From NCBI RefSeq assembly GCF_003287455.1, contig NZ_PRLC01000014.1, positions 1-64,000 of the forward strand: a DNA stretch of 64,000 nt, read 5' to 3'. A model generated the notes under the pieces. That model saw nothing but the letters and a program-made list of their open reading frames with translations. It searched no databases and was not told where the DNA came from. The translations under genes were made by a program, and so were the position numbers. This stretch comes from Faecalibacterium hattorii. GTDB lineage: Bacteria > Bacillota > Clostridia > Oscillospirales > Ruminococcaceae. Positions 8,607 through 16,524 of this stretch are shown here, piece after piece. The first letter of the stretch is position 1. Each line of letters begins with the position of its first letter.

Positions 8607-11600
8607 TCACTCGCCCCTCCTTTCCTGTCTGCGTTTTCTGCGGTATCCACCCACCAGCGCGGCACCCATCAGCACCGCACCGGCGGTGGTGTACGGGGCC
8701 GTACCGGTGGAACCGGTCGCCGGGAGTTCGTAGCCGGGGGCATTCTTGCGGTTGATCACGGTGATGGTGGCACCGGGCACTGCCGGGTTTTCAACATCGC
8801 TGGAGTAGCTCACCGTGTAACCACCCACAGTGTCCTCGACAACGTAATACTGGGCATTGGGGTCAAGGTCGGTGAAGGTATACTTCCAGTTGCCCTCGGC
8901 ATCCGGTTTTACCTTCCCACGGGTCTTTTCCTGATTTGTACCCTTTTCATAAAGGATCAGCGTAATCTCAGCCGGCAGATTCTCCGTCAGCGAGCTACCA
9001 TCCGAATCCTGCCACTTCTTCACGACATCCAGCGTCGTTTCGGTGCGCTTCTTCGTGTTGGTGACCGTCACAGTAGAACCGGTGGGTGCGCTCGTGTGGC
9101 TGTACGTCACCTTAAAGCCCGCAACCGGCGGTTCCTCAACGACGTAATACTGTGCGTCTTCCTCCAAACCGGTGAATTGGCCCTTCCAGTTGTTGCCAGC
9201 GTTCAGTTCTAAGGTTTTACCCTCGACCTTCTCGCCAACACCAGAATCGTTCACCTTATAAAGCTGAACCGTGATGCTCTCCGGCAGTTCTATGCCTTTC
9301 AGCGCAGTCTTCCCGTCCACATCCAGCCACTTCTTTTCGACCTTCAGCCAGCCGGACTTTTGCATATTCTTGATGACCACGGTATCGCCGCTGGTAAAGC
9401 CGGTATGCTGTTCGTTGCCATACTGGTCAGTATAGGAAACATTGTAGTTATCCGGTTTGTTTGTCTCTTCCACGGCGTAGGTGTAGCCGTCTTTCAAGGG
9501 TTCATCGGGGTCAACCGTCTTCGAGGTATCCGGGTAGGTATACGTCCAGTTGTTACCCGACGAGAGGGTGATGTCGGCCGACCAACCCTCGTCTTTTTGG
9601 CCATTCGCACCGTAACGGGTCAGCTTAACCGTAATGGGCTCATGGTCGACATTTTTCTCCTCCCTACCGTTTGCATCCTGCCACACCTTGCGGATGGTGA
9701 TCTGCTTGGCAGTATTTTCAACGTTCATCTGTTCCGTCTGGTTGGCTGCAACGAAGGTGATCTGCGATTCTGCAACGCCGGAACCCTGCATAGCCGTAGT
9801 GATTGCTGCGTCACCCTTCGTCTGGTTTGCCGCCAGCATCAGGAAATAGTGGGGGGTGCTGTCGCCGATGTAGCCGCTGGGGGGCGTAGTCTCTTCGAGC
9901 TTGTAGAGTACGCCTCGGTCGACATTTACAACATTTTCTTTCACCTGATCCGTGTACCGGAACAGAATCTGGCCGTCTGTATCTGTCGTGTAGTTACCAT
10001 CGGCCTCACTCCACTTGCTGCCGTCCCAATGGGTCAGTGTGAACGTTGCACCCGGCAAGGTGTTATTGTACTTGTTCCGTTCCACCTTGAGCAATTGCAG
10101 GGTGTTGGTATTGGTCTGCGAAGCGGTGCCGCCGCCTCGTACATAATTATAGTAGTAATTGTTGTTGGTTTCACCGTGCCCGAACATATCCACCTTGTTG
10201 CTGATATGGAACTGCTGGTCTCCCAGACTGCTATCGCCTACGAGGAAGCGGTACTCATACGTCAGCTTATAGTAGCAGCCATCCGGGACGGCAAACGTCA
10301 TCTTATAGACTTTGTTCGTTCCATCGGTCTGCATCGGCTCAAGGGTAAAGCGCCGCAGGTCGGTTGCTTTCACATCCGTCAACACCCCATTGACATATTT
10401 CTCCAGCTTGACGCTCTGCCGGTTGATCTCGGCATCGATCTTGGCGGGGATCGTCAGGGTATCGTGCAGCTCCAGCTCACCGCCCAGCGTGGACAGCCAC
10501 TGCTTGCCGTCTTTGTTGATCTCAACGGTATAGGTTGCGGCCTTCTTATTATTATTGCTTTCTTGGACAGTCTTCGACAAGCCGAAATTCGTGCGTTGTA
10601 CCGTAACATCGGCTTGCGCATCCTTACTGCCCTTGTTCCATGTCGCAGTGTTTGGATAAGTATCTTGGGTAAAATTGATGTCGTCCCATCTGTCATCGTC
10701 CACTCGGACGCCGAAAATGATGGCAATATTGTACCCTTTCGGATTATTTTTCTGCGCCTCTGTTAGGTTTTTCAACGTAAAAGTCAGCTTCTGTTCCTGA
10801 TTCTTTTGATACGGAGTGTAGTTCAGCGTAAGATAGCCCTGACCTTGGCGGTTAGCATCGCCCATGTTGCTCTGACCACTCAACGGGAACAAATCCGATG
10901 TTTCATTCACGCCGCTTTTTGTATCCTTCGAGAATCCAACATAGTACGAACACTTCCAGCCCGTGTCATTGGACGCAACAAAGTTTTCATACTTGAGTCC
11001 CTTCGGCAAGGTGTCGGTCACCGTTACGGTGTCATCTGTTACATTTTTCAAAATCAGTTTGAACCAGATGATTTTTCCATACTCGACTGTTGCATTCTCC
11101 GAGAAACCGTGATCCGCATTATCGCAAGCATACTTTTTCAGTTCTGCCTTGCCCGCCGCCGGTTTGGTGTAGCTGGACGTTGCCTCTTTGTGATCGCCTC
11201 CGTATGCGATCTGATTGGTCACCGTAAGCGTTTCGCCAGCGTTCAGCGAACTCACATCTTCCACATAGGAAGAATAAGATTCCGCATTCAACTGGGTAAT
11301 CACAAGGTCTTTATCCGTGGCGTTCGTCCAGTCAACCGTAATTTTGAAGGACGTCACTTCATCGGCATCCTCCGTTGCCACTTCTCCGTTAGCCTTGTAA
11401 TATGCAATGTTGATGTTTACGCCACTGAATTCCGATTTTGTAAGGTCGCTGTACGAAGCCTTGTTGGACTCTTCCCCTCTGACCCAGTAAAACTTAATGC
11501 TATTTTTCAGTTCCTGATCCAATGTGCCCTTGACGGCATAGTGCTTCAGAGTTGATGCTGTTTTACCATCAATGGTCGGTGTCAGGAATGTATCCGTTAC

Positions 11601-14501
11601 CGTGAACGAACTCTTCTTGCCCACCGATGCCTCCGTGCGGACTGCAATATTCCACTTTTTTTCCTGCATTTTACCGGTGGTGACCGTTTCCAGATTGCCG
11701 CTGGAGTTCTTCAGCAGGTTCCTCGTTCGCACCGCGTTTGACGCGGTGCCCTCGGCAGGGTATGTTTTCTCCCCTTTCTTTACATCCACCCCATTTTTAA
11801 CATCCGTGATTCCGCCCTTTCCATCCGGCATGGTGGTATAGTAAGTAAACTGATATTTTTTTCCCGTCGAACCTTCGGGGAATGTATAGGTAAAGCCTGT
11901 ATGCCCCTCATTTATCATACCATACTGCTTGTTGCCAGCAACTTCGAAGTCATGGAAGGTATTCGAATCCGTCGATTCTTTAATCTTAACCTTGTCTCCC
12001 GCACGGATGGTGATTCCGCTGGTTTTAAGGTCATCCTTAACTACATAGTCCTTCAAATCGCGGCCATTGGGGTTATTGATCGTAACCGTCCACGTGATTT
12101 TGCCATACATCTGATCATTTCCCACAATTGCACCGGTCTTCTCAACCGTAATGTCTTCCCTGCTGAGCGCTTTCTCTGCATCATCGGACGACTCATTCTC
12201 TCCCGACGTTGCCTTTGCGGTGTTTTTGACATTACCCCACGCATCATCAAATTTGCCTGAATGGCTGACTTCATAAAGATACGTCAACTCGTAATAATCG
12301 TCCTTGCCAAGCGCATCAAGGTCTTTGATTTCAAAAGTATCCTTACCCTCAGAATTTTTTGCAAACGTAATTCTCCCGTTCAAGCTTACGGAGTCCGTCC
12401 CATTTTTCGTCAGCGTGAAAGAGTTTTCATCATAGCTGCCGGTCAAATTATAAAGATTCGTGATCACATCATCGATCGTGACCGGCTGCCCGGCGGTGCC
12501 GTTCTTCGACGATACTTTGACCGTATACTTGAAGTAGGTCTTGCCGCCTTTCTCCACGACTTCCGCCGCAGCCGTTTTATCCGTTTTGATATCGCTATTC
12601 TTTTTCAGGATGAAGTGCGTATCGTCCGAGATCTTGATTTCTTCAGTGGTGCCGGTACCGCTTGCAACGATATAGCCACTGACAAAGATGTTCGCCTTGA
12701 AAGTCTTCGTATAATCAAAACCTTCCACACCATCGTCAAAGGTAATAACCGCCAGACCCTCTGTATTCACGTTCAGGCGGCCAATGACTTTGTTCGCGTC
12801 GTCTTCATCGTAAATATTTTCCGTTACCGGCTTGGCCAGCTTATAAGGAAGTTGATAGTAAGCCTTGTTGCCGTTCGTGGCATTCTTATGAAAGGTGCCC
12901 TCCGGCACCTTTGCCATATTCAAGACAAGGCAAACTTCCGTGCCCTCCTGAATCGTTAAACCATTAGGAACCTCTTCCCAGTTGTTTCCATCCGGCTTAT
13001 ATTGGAGCGTGAAGGTCAGGTTCAAATTTTTCTGAACTGTTGAATCATTCAAATTGACCGCTGGTGGATCAGTGTTAAAAATGTCACCTTCGCTCGCATC
13101 CACCGCCGCCGCATCCGTTTCCCCTGCCGGCTGCACTGCGATCTCATCGTCATGGCTGCCGTCGCGGTCGTCGGCCTCGCCCACGTAGTTGCCGTAAGCC
13201 TGATCCACGAGGATGGTGCTGGTGACATCGGTGAAGGGAACGGTCACTTCCGCGACAGCGCCCTCGACGGCACCAGAAATAACGGTCAGCGAATCGTCGC
13301 CTACCGTCTCCACGATGCCGATGGTCTCGTCGTCGGCAGTTCCGTTTTTATTATAGGTGACCACATCGCCGGGGATGGCTTCGTAAGCCGCATCTTCGCC
13401 CTCGGTGAGGTAGGCAAAGCCCATGGCATCCATATCGGCGCGCAGCGCCTCCAAGCCCAAGCGCTGCGGGATCTCCGTCTTAGGGATGCCCGCATAATGC
13501 TGGCAGAACGCGATGAACGCGACGTCCCAATCGGCGTAGGGGTTCCCGTAGAACGCACCGTAGCGGGTGTAATGGTGGACGTCGATGATGTCGCCCAGTG
13601 CCTCGTCGGTCTGGAAGTTCTTTTCGCTTTCCTTGTAGCCAAGCTGCTCCTTTGCCACGGCCAGCAGGGCCTCGTTCCAGTTATCGCTCAGGCCGACGCT
13701 GTATTTTTCCCAGTCGTCGTCGGTCTCCACGTCGGCGCTATAGTCCGCAAGGCACTCCAGCGTGTGCGTGTGTTCGGGGATGGTGCAGGTCAGCACCTTC
13801 TCATAGCACGCCTCGGTGTGGTGATGGAGCACCGGCTCGGAAACGGCCTCGCTGCTGCTGTCCTCCGCCACAGACGTGGCGGTGTTGGTATCTTCCAGCG
13901 CCGCAATGCCGTCCTCCGCTGCCGTACCGTCCGAGAGCACTTGGCCCTCTTCGTAACCGCAGATGAGTTTTTCCTCGGTCTCCGTCTCGGTGGTGAAGCA
14001 GTCGTCCGTGTGGGTGTGCTCCTCAAAGCCGCAGAGGAAGTCACCTGTATCGGGATCAACCGGGCAGGTATCATCGTGGGTATGTTCTTCTTGGCCGCAG
14101 GTCAGTTCCTTGTGCTCAACAAGCACGGTCTCGTAGCAGTCCGCCGTGTGGTGGTGCACCTCCGGTCCGATCTCTTCCGGCTCCGGGTCTTCCGGCTCGG
14201 CTTCCGGTTCTTCCGTGGTCGGCTCCGAGTCCACGGAAAAGGCGGAGTCCGGGTCTTCCGGCTGGCCTTCCTCGTAACCGCAGACCAGCTCCTCGGTATA
14301 GCATTCGTCGGTGTGGACGTGCTCCTCCATGCCGCAGCTATATTCGTTGTCGGTGGTCAGCGCCGTGCCCACCTGATGCAGCCGCCAGCTGACCGAGAGT
14401 GATGTCAGCATCGCAAGCACCAGCAGCATCGCCGTATAGCGCCGCGCTCTCACACGCTGCGCCCGCAGCTTCTGCATGATCTCATTGAACTGATTCCCCA
14501 T
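8607..14501 (-). CDS. Giant LPXTG adhesin or pilus tip protein with His/Cys repeats, CHAP-like domain and Cna B repeats
   Basis: This 1964-residue surface protein is the largest in the window. An N-terminal hydrophobic segment (about 24-44) is followed by four to six His/Cys-rich repeats with a core like CG-EEHTHTD-CY (about 55-260). Next comes a domain resembling the CHAP/NlpC fold (about 280-450), in which the usual catalytic Cys position reads WDVAF. A long array of adhesin-like beta domains follows. Near the C terminus are three tandem Cna B-type repeats, beginning KVWQDANG, KKWLDVDG and KKWQDSDG, and containing (Q)YYVVEE or similar. The end is LPATG, a helix and a basic tail. A second ATG four codon-phases from the SD (14501) gives better spacing than 14504. 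It is probably the pilus tip adhesin; its ligand is unknown. Confidence 0.88.
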   Translation of the reverse strand: MGNQFNEIMQKLRAQRVRARRYTAMLLVLAMLTSLSVSWRLHQVGTALTTDNEYSCGMEEHVHTDECYTEELVCGYEEGQPEDPDSAFSVDSEPTTEEPEAEPEDPEPEEIGPEVHHHTADCYETVLVEHKELTCGQEEHTHDDTCPVDPDTGDFLCGFEEHTHTDDCFTTETETEEKLICGYEEGQVLSDGTAAEDGIAALEDTNTATSVAEDSSSEAVSEPVLHHHTEACYEKVLTCTIPEHTHTLECLADYSADVETDDDWEKYSVGLSDNWNEALLAVAKEQLGYKESEKNFQTDEALGDIIDVHHYTRYGAFYGNPYADWDVAFIAFCQHYAGIPKTEIPQRLGLEALRADMDAMGFAYLTEGEDAAYEAIPGDVVTYNKNGTADDETIGIVETVGDDSLTVISGAVEGAVAEVTVPFTDVTSTILVDQAYGNYVGEADDRDGSHDDEIAVQPAGETDAAAVDASEGDIFNTDPPAVNLNDSTVQKNLNLTFTLQYKPDGNNWEEVPNGLTIQEGTEVCLVLNMAKVPEGTFHKNATNGNKAYYQLPYKLAKPVTENIYDEDDANKVIGRLNVNTEGLAVITFDDGVEGFDYTKTFKANIFVSGYIVASGTGTTEEIKISDDTHFILKKNSDIKTDKTAAAEVVEKGGKTYFKYTVKVSSKNGTAGQPVTIDDVITNLYNLTGSYDENSFTLTKNGTDSVSLNGRITFAKNSEGKDTFEIKDLDALGKDDYYELTYLYEVSHSGKFDDAWGNVKNTAKATSGENESSDDAEKALSREDITVEKTGAIVGNDQMYGKITWTVTINNPNGRDLKDYVVKDDLKTSGITIRAGDKVKIKESTDSNTFHDFEVAGNKQYGMINEGHTGFTYTFPEGSTGKKYQFTYYTTMPDGKGGITDVKNGVDVKKGEKTYPAEGTASNAVRTRNLLKNSSGNLETVTTGKMQEKKWNIAVRTEASVGKKSSFTVTDTFLTPTIDGKTASTLKHYAVKGTLDQELKNSIKFYWVRGEESNKASYSDLTKSEFSGVNINIAYYKANGEVATEDADEVTSFKITVDWTNATDKDLVITQLNAESYSSYVEDVSSLNAGETLTVTNQIAYGGDHKEATSSYTKPAAGKAELKKYACDNADHGFSENATVEYGKIIWFKLILKNVTDDTVTVTDTLPKGLKYENFVASNDTGWKCSYYVGFSKDTKSGVNETSDLFPLSGQSNMGDANRQGQGYLTLNYTPYQKNQEQKLTFTLKNLTEAQKNNPKGYNIAIIFGVRVDDDRWDDINFTQDTYPNTATWNKGSKDAQADVTVQRTNFGLSKTVQESNNNKKAATYTVEINKDGKQWLSTLGGELELHDTLTIPAKIDAEINRQSVKLEKYVNGVLTDVKATDLRRFTLEPMQTDGTNKVYKMTFAVPDGCYYKLTYEYRFLVGDSSLGDQQFHISNKVDMFGHGETNNNYYYNYVRGGGTASQTNTNTLQLLKVERNKYNNTLPGATFTLTHWDGSKWSEADGNYTTDTDGQILFRYTDQVKENVVNVDRGVLYKLEETTPPSGYIGDSTPHYFLMLAANQTKGDAAITTAMQGSGVAESQITFVAANQTEQMNVENTAKQITIRKVWQDANGREEKNVDHEPITVKLTRYGANGQKDEGWSADITLSSGNNWTYTYPDTSKTVDPDEPLKDGYTYAVEETNKPDNYNVSYTDQYGNEQHTGFTSGDTVVIKNMQKSGWLKVEKKWLDVDGKTALKGIELPESITVQLYKVNDSGVGEKVEGKTLELNAGNNWKGQFTGLEEDAQYYVVEEPPVAGFKVTYSHTSAPTGSTVTVTNTKKRTETTLDVVKKWQDSDGSSLTENLPAEITLILYEKGTNQEKTRGKVKPDAEGNWKYTFTDLDPNAQYYVVEDTVGGYTVSYSSDVENPAVPGATITVINRKNAPGYELPATGSTGTAPYTTAGAVLMGAALVGGYRRKRRQERRGE

Positions 14502-14513
14502 CATGGCACCTCC

Positions 14514-15104
14514 TTAGTGCACCCATGAAAGACGTGACAAGGGCCATACCCTCAAGAACACCTTGCCGACGATCTGGCTTTTGTCCACGCAGCCGATGAC
14601 GGTGCTTCGGCTGTCGATGGAAGTTGAACGATGGTCGCCCATCACGAAATAGCGATTTTCCGGCACCTGATACGGAAACTTGAGGTCGCACTCGCCCAGC
14701 GCGAGTTCATCGACGTAAGGTTCCTCCAGAGCCTCCCCGTTCACCGTAACAACGCCGCTCCGGTCGATGGAAATCACATCCCCCGGCCCGCCGATGATCC
14801 GCTTGAGCAGAAGTTTATTCTGCCAATAAAAACCGCACAGATCGCCGGTTTTCATATCATCGGTCTTGAGCAGCAGCAGGACATCCCCGCTCTGCAAGGT
14901 CGGGTTCATGCTGTCGCCCGACACCTGCAGCACCGGCAGGAGCATGGTCGCCAGCAGCACCGCCGCCGCAGCCACCACCACCAGCGCGTAGACCGTGCTT
15001 TTCAGCACCCGCACGTAGCGGTCCCGGTATTCCAGACGCTGCCGTTCCTTGTCCACTTCCTCCATGGAGGGGATCGTGGCCAGTTTCACGTGTCGTCCCT
15101 TCAT
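14514..15104 (-). CDS. lepB: Type I signal peptidase of the pilus operon
   Basis: This 196-residue membrane protease removes signal peptides from secreted proteins. A single N-terminal membrane helix (about 38-58) is followed by the catalytic Ser in VSGDSMNPTL and the catalytic Lys in LLLKRIIGGPGD. The C-terminal box E motif is YFVMGDHRSTSIDSR. In other Gram-positive pilus loci a dedicated SipA-like peptidase is often required for pilus assembly. Those proteins frequently lack catalytic residues, but this one keeps both. It overlaps the upstream coiled-coil gene by 4 bp (ATGA) and ends 12 bp before the adhesin, so it is co-translated with the pilus genes and probably serves their long signal peptides. 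Confidence 0.93.
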   Translation of the reverse strand: MKGRHVKLATIPSMEEVDKERQRLEYRDRYVRVLKSTVYALVVVAAAAVLLATMLLPVLQVSGDSMNPTLQSGDVLLLLKTDDMKTGDLCGFYWQNKLLLKRIIGGPGDVISIDRSGVVTVNGEALEEPYVDELALGECDLKFPYQVPENRYFVMGDHRSTSIDSRSTVIGCVDKSQIVGKVFLRVWPLSRLSWVH

Positions 15105-15403
15105 TCTGCGTCCGCACCTCCGTTATCCGCAGACTGCGGTGGTTCACTGGGCAGGGGCGGATTCATTGCCTTCACCGATTCCAGATACGCATCGGCAGCG
15201 GCCTGAGCCGCTTCGAACACCTGATGCAGCGCCAGCGACGCTTCCGCGATGGAACCGGCATGTTCCAGCCGCAGGGTGCGGTCGTCCAGCTGCTTCTGGA
15301 GCGCCGCGTTCTGCTGTTCCAGCTCTTCTTCGTGCTGCTTGAGCGCGTAGATGATCTCGATCAATTCGGTGCGGCTCATCCGCCGCAGTTCACGTTCCGC
15401 CAT
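15101..15403 (-). CDS. Small coiled-coil protein, first gene of the pilus operon
   Basis: This 100-residue protein has no recognised function. The first 70 residues are helical and Glu/Gln-rich, with heptad-like spacing around LKQHEEELEQQNAALQKQLD, which predicts a coiled coil. The tail is Pro/Asp-rich and probably disordered. It has no signal peptide or membrane segment, so it is cytoplasmic. It overlaps the signal peptidase gene by 4 bp and is the promoter-proximal gene of the pilus locus. That position suggests a role in regulating or chaperoning pilus expression, but this is only positional. Confidence 0.8.
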   Translation of the reverse strand: MAERELRRMSRTELIEIIYALKQHEEELEQQNAALQKQLDDRTLRLEHAGSIAEASLALHQVFEAAQAAADAYLESVKAMNPPLPSEPPQSADNGGADAE

Positions 15404-15433
15404 GTAGTTTATCTCCCTAACGGATGATTGTCA

Positions 15434-15447
15434 TAATTACCCAATTA
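15434..15447 (-). promoter_or_regulatory. Inverted repeat near the pilus transcription start, candidate operator
   Basis: TAATT-accc-AATTA is an inverted repeat that begins 10 bp downstream of the -10 box, so it overlaps or directly follows the predicted transcription start. It is short and AT-rich, so it could be chance. Confidence 0.3.
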
Positions 15448-15456
15448 CTACGTTTG

Positions 15457-15485
15457 ATTATAGCATCGCTCTTCTATTTTCGCAA
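15457..15485 (-). promoter_or_regulatory. Sigma-A promoter of the pilus operon
   Basis: On the minus strand TTGCGA (15480-15485) and a consensus TATAAT (15457-15462) are separated by 17 bp. The first gene starts 54 bp downstream. Confidence 0.85.
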
Positions 15486-15553
15486 CCGGTTTCGTGAAAT
15501 ATATCATTGATTTCCGGCGTCTGAAAGCCCGATTTTCGCCGCTTTCGGCGCAA

Positions 15554-15586
15554 AAAAGCGCATCCGCTTTTTTGCGGATGCGCTTT
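15554..15586 (-). terminator. Terminator after the double-glycine peptide gene
   Basis: A long stem (AAAAGCGCATCCGC with its complement) has a six-base loop, and on the minus strand a run of six U follows. It ends the 15610 transcript and also insulates it from the pilus promoter. Confidence 0.85.
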
Positions 15587-15609
15587 TCAGCCATTTCAGG
15601 AAATTTCGT

Positions 15610-15852
15610 TTAGTTTTTGCCGGTCAGCTTGAAGTTGTTCAGAGCCTCAATGGTGGTGACGATGACCCTGACGTTGTTGACGATGGAGCTGCCAGCGGAG
15701 AAGACGCGGGCGACGTAGTTGAACAGGGCACCGACATTCATGAAGATCAGCCAGCCCTGCGTGTCGGTGATGGAGCCGCCGTTCAGGTAGACCATCTCGT
15801 TCTCGTCGATCGCAGCGTAAGCGGCGGGCAGTTTGATCTCATTGTTCATCAT
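15610..15852 (-). CDS. Small protein with a double-glycine leader, bacteriocin-like or secreted peptide precursor
   Basis: This 80-residue protein has an N-terminal 26-residue leader ending in a Gly-Gly pair. The leader fits the double-glycine consensus well: Leu at -4, Met at -7, Glu at -8 and Ile at -12 relative to the cleavage point. The remaining 54 residues are hydrophobic and amphipathic, with no Cys, and begin SITDTQGWLIFM. Such leaders are normally removed by a peptidase-containing ABC transporter during export, as in class II bacteriocins and signalling peptides. No such transporter or immunity gene is seen in this window. The gene is preceded by GAGG, has a strong terminator, and lies 57 bp behind the InlB-repeat gene, probably on the same transcript. 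The function is inferred from the leader only. Confidence 0.75.
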   Translation of the reverse strand: MMNNEIKLPAAYAAIDENEMVYLNGGSITDTQGWLIFMNVGALFNYVARVFSAGSSIVNNVRVIVTTIEALNNFKLTGKN

Positions 15853-15909
15853 AATAAGGAATCCTCGCTTTCAAAATTTTAAGATAACTTCAGGCAAAAG
15901 CTGACCGTT

Positions 15910-16371
15910 TCAGCCGTGCAGCGCTACCAGCGTGAACACAAGAATGGTCGTGCCAACGATCAGGACTTCTCCCATATGTTCTTCGATCTTAAAGGTCTTG
16001 GTGGGTTTCGTCTCCTCTGGCTGTGCAGCCGCGGCGGAAGAAGAACTGCCGTCCGCGACCGTCCAGTGAGCGTAGAGCGTCTGACCTTCCTCTTTGAAGT
16101 TGTACTTGCTCGCCTTGATCGCGGTGCCGCCCACGATATCCTCATACCACCCATCAAAGGTGTAGCCTTCCATGGTAGGCGTCGGCAGACTGGACGCGCG
16201 GTAAACGTCGCCGTACTTGTAAACGTACACCTGCGTCGGCACACCGATACCGCCCTGCGGCTCCAGATAGATGGTGTGATATTTTTCTGCAGCAAACGCC
16301 AGCGGGGTCATGCAGCAGAACACTGCCAGCGTTACGACCCCCAGCATCAGCCTCTTCAGAAATTTCTTCAT
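15910..16371 (-). CDS. Small secreted protein with one InlB B-repeat and a C-terminal membrane anchor
   Basis: This 153-residue protein has a signal peptide (cleavage near AFAAEK) and one repeat of the InlB B or Listeria-Bacteroides type. The repeat is recognised by EGYTFDGWYEDIVGG and the closing TLYAHWT. It is followed by a Ser/Ala/Pro linker and a C-terminal hydrophobic helix of about 20 residues, with no LPXTG motif. It would be displayed on the outer face of the membrane. InlB B-repeats are normally found in multiple copies in large surface proteins, so a single-repeat protein of this size is unusual. It is first on a transcript that continues into the double-glycine peptide gene. A partnership between the two is inferred only from that. 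Confidence 0.8.
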   Translation of the reverse strand: MKKFLKRLMLGVVTLAVFCCMTPLAFAAEKYHTIYLEPQGGIGVPTQVYVYKYGDVYRASSLPTPTMEGYTFDGWYEDIVGGTAIKASKYNFKEEGQTLYAHWTVADGSSSSAAAAQPEETKPTKTFKIEEHMGEVLIVGTTILVFTLVALHG

Positions 16372-16439
16372 GTTGCGGCCTCACTTTCCAAACGTTCCGT
16401 GAACGCCATACCCTTCCCGGATATGACGTCTCTATATAG

Positions 16440-16468
16440 GTTATACGATAAACGGCCTGTTTTGTCAA
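16440..16468 (-). promoter_or_regulatory. Strong sigma-A promoter of the InlB-repeat and peptide genes
   Basis: A perfect TTGACA (16463-16468 on the minus strand) and TATAAC (16440-16445) are 17 bp apart, about 70 bp before the start codon at 16371. Confidence 0.85.
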
Positions 16469-16524
16469 TTGCTTCCTGTGAAATTTCGCAATTGTTTTGT
16501 CGTTTGTGGAAAAAGGGTCCGGTT

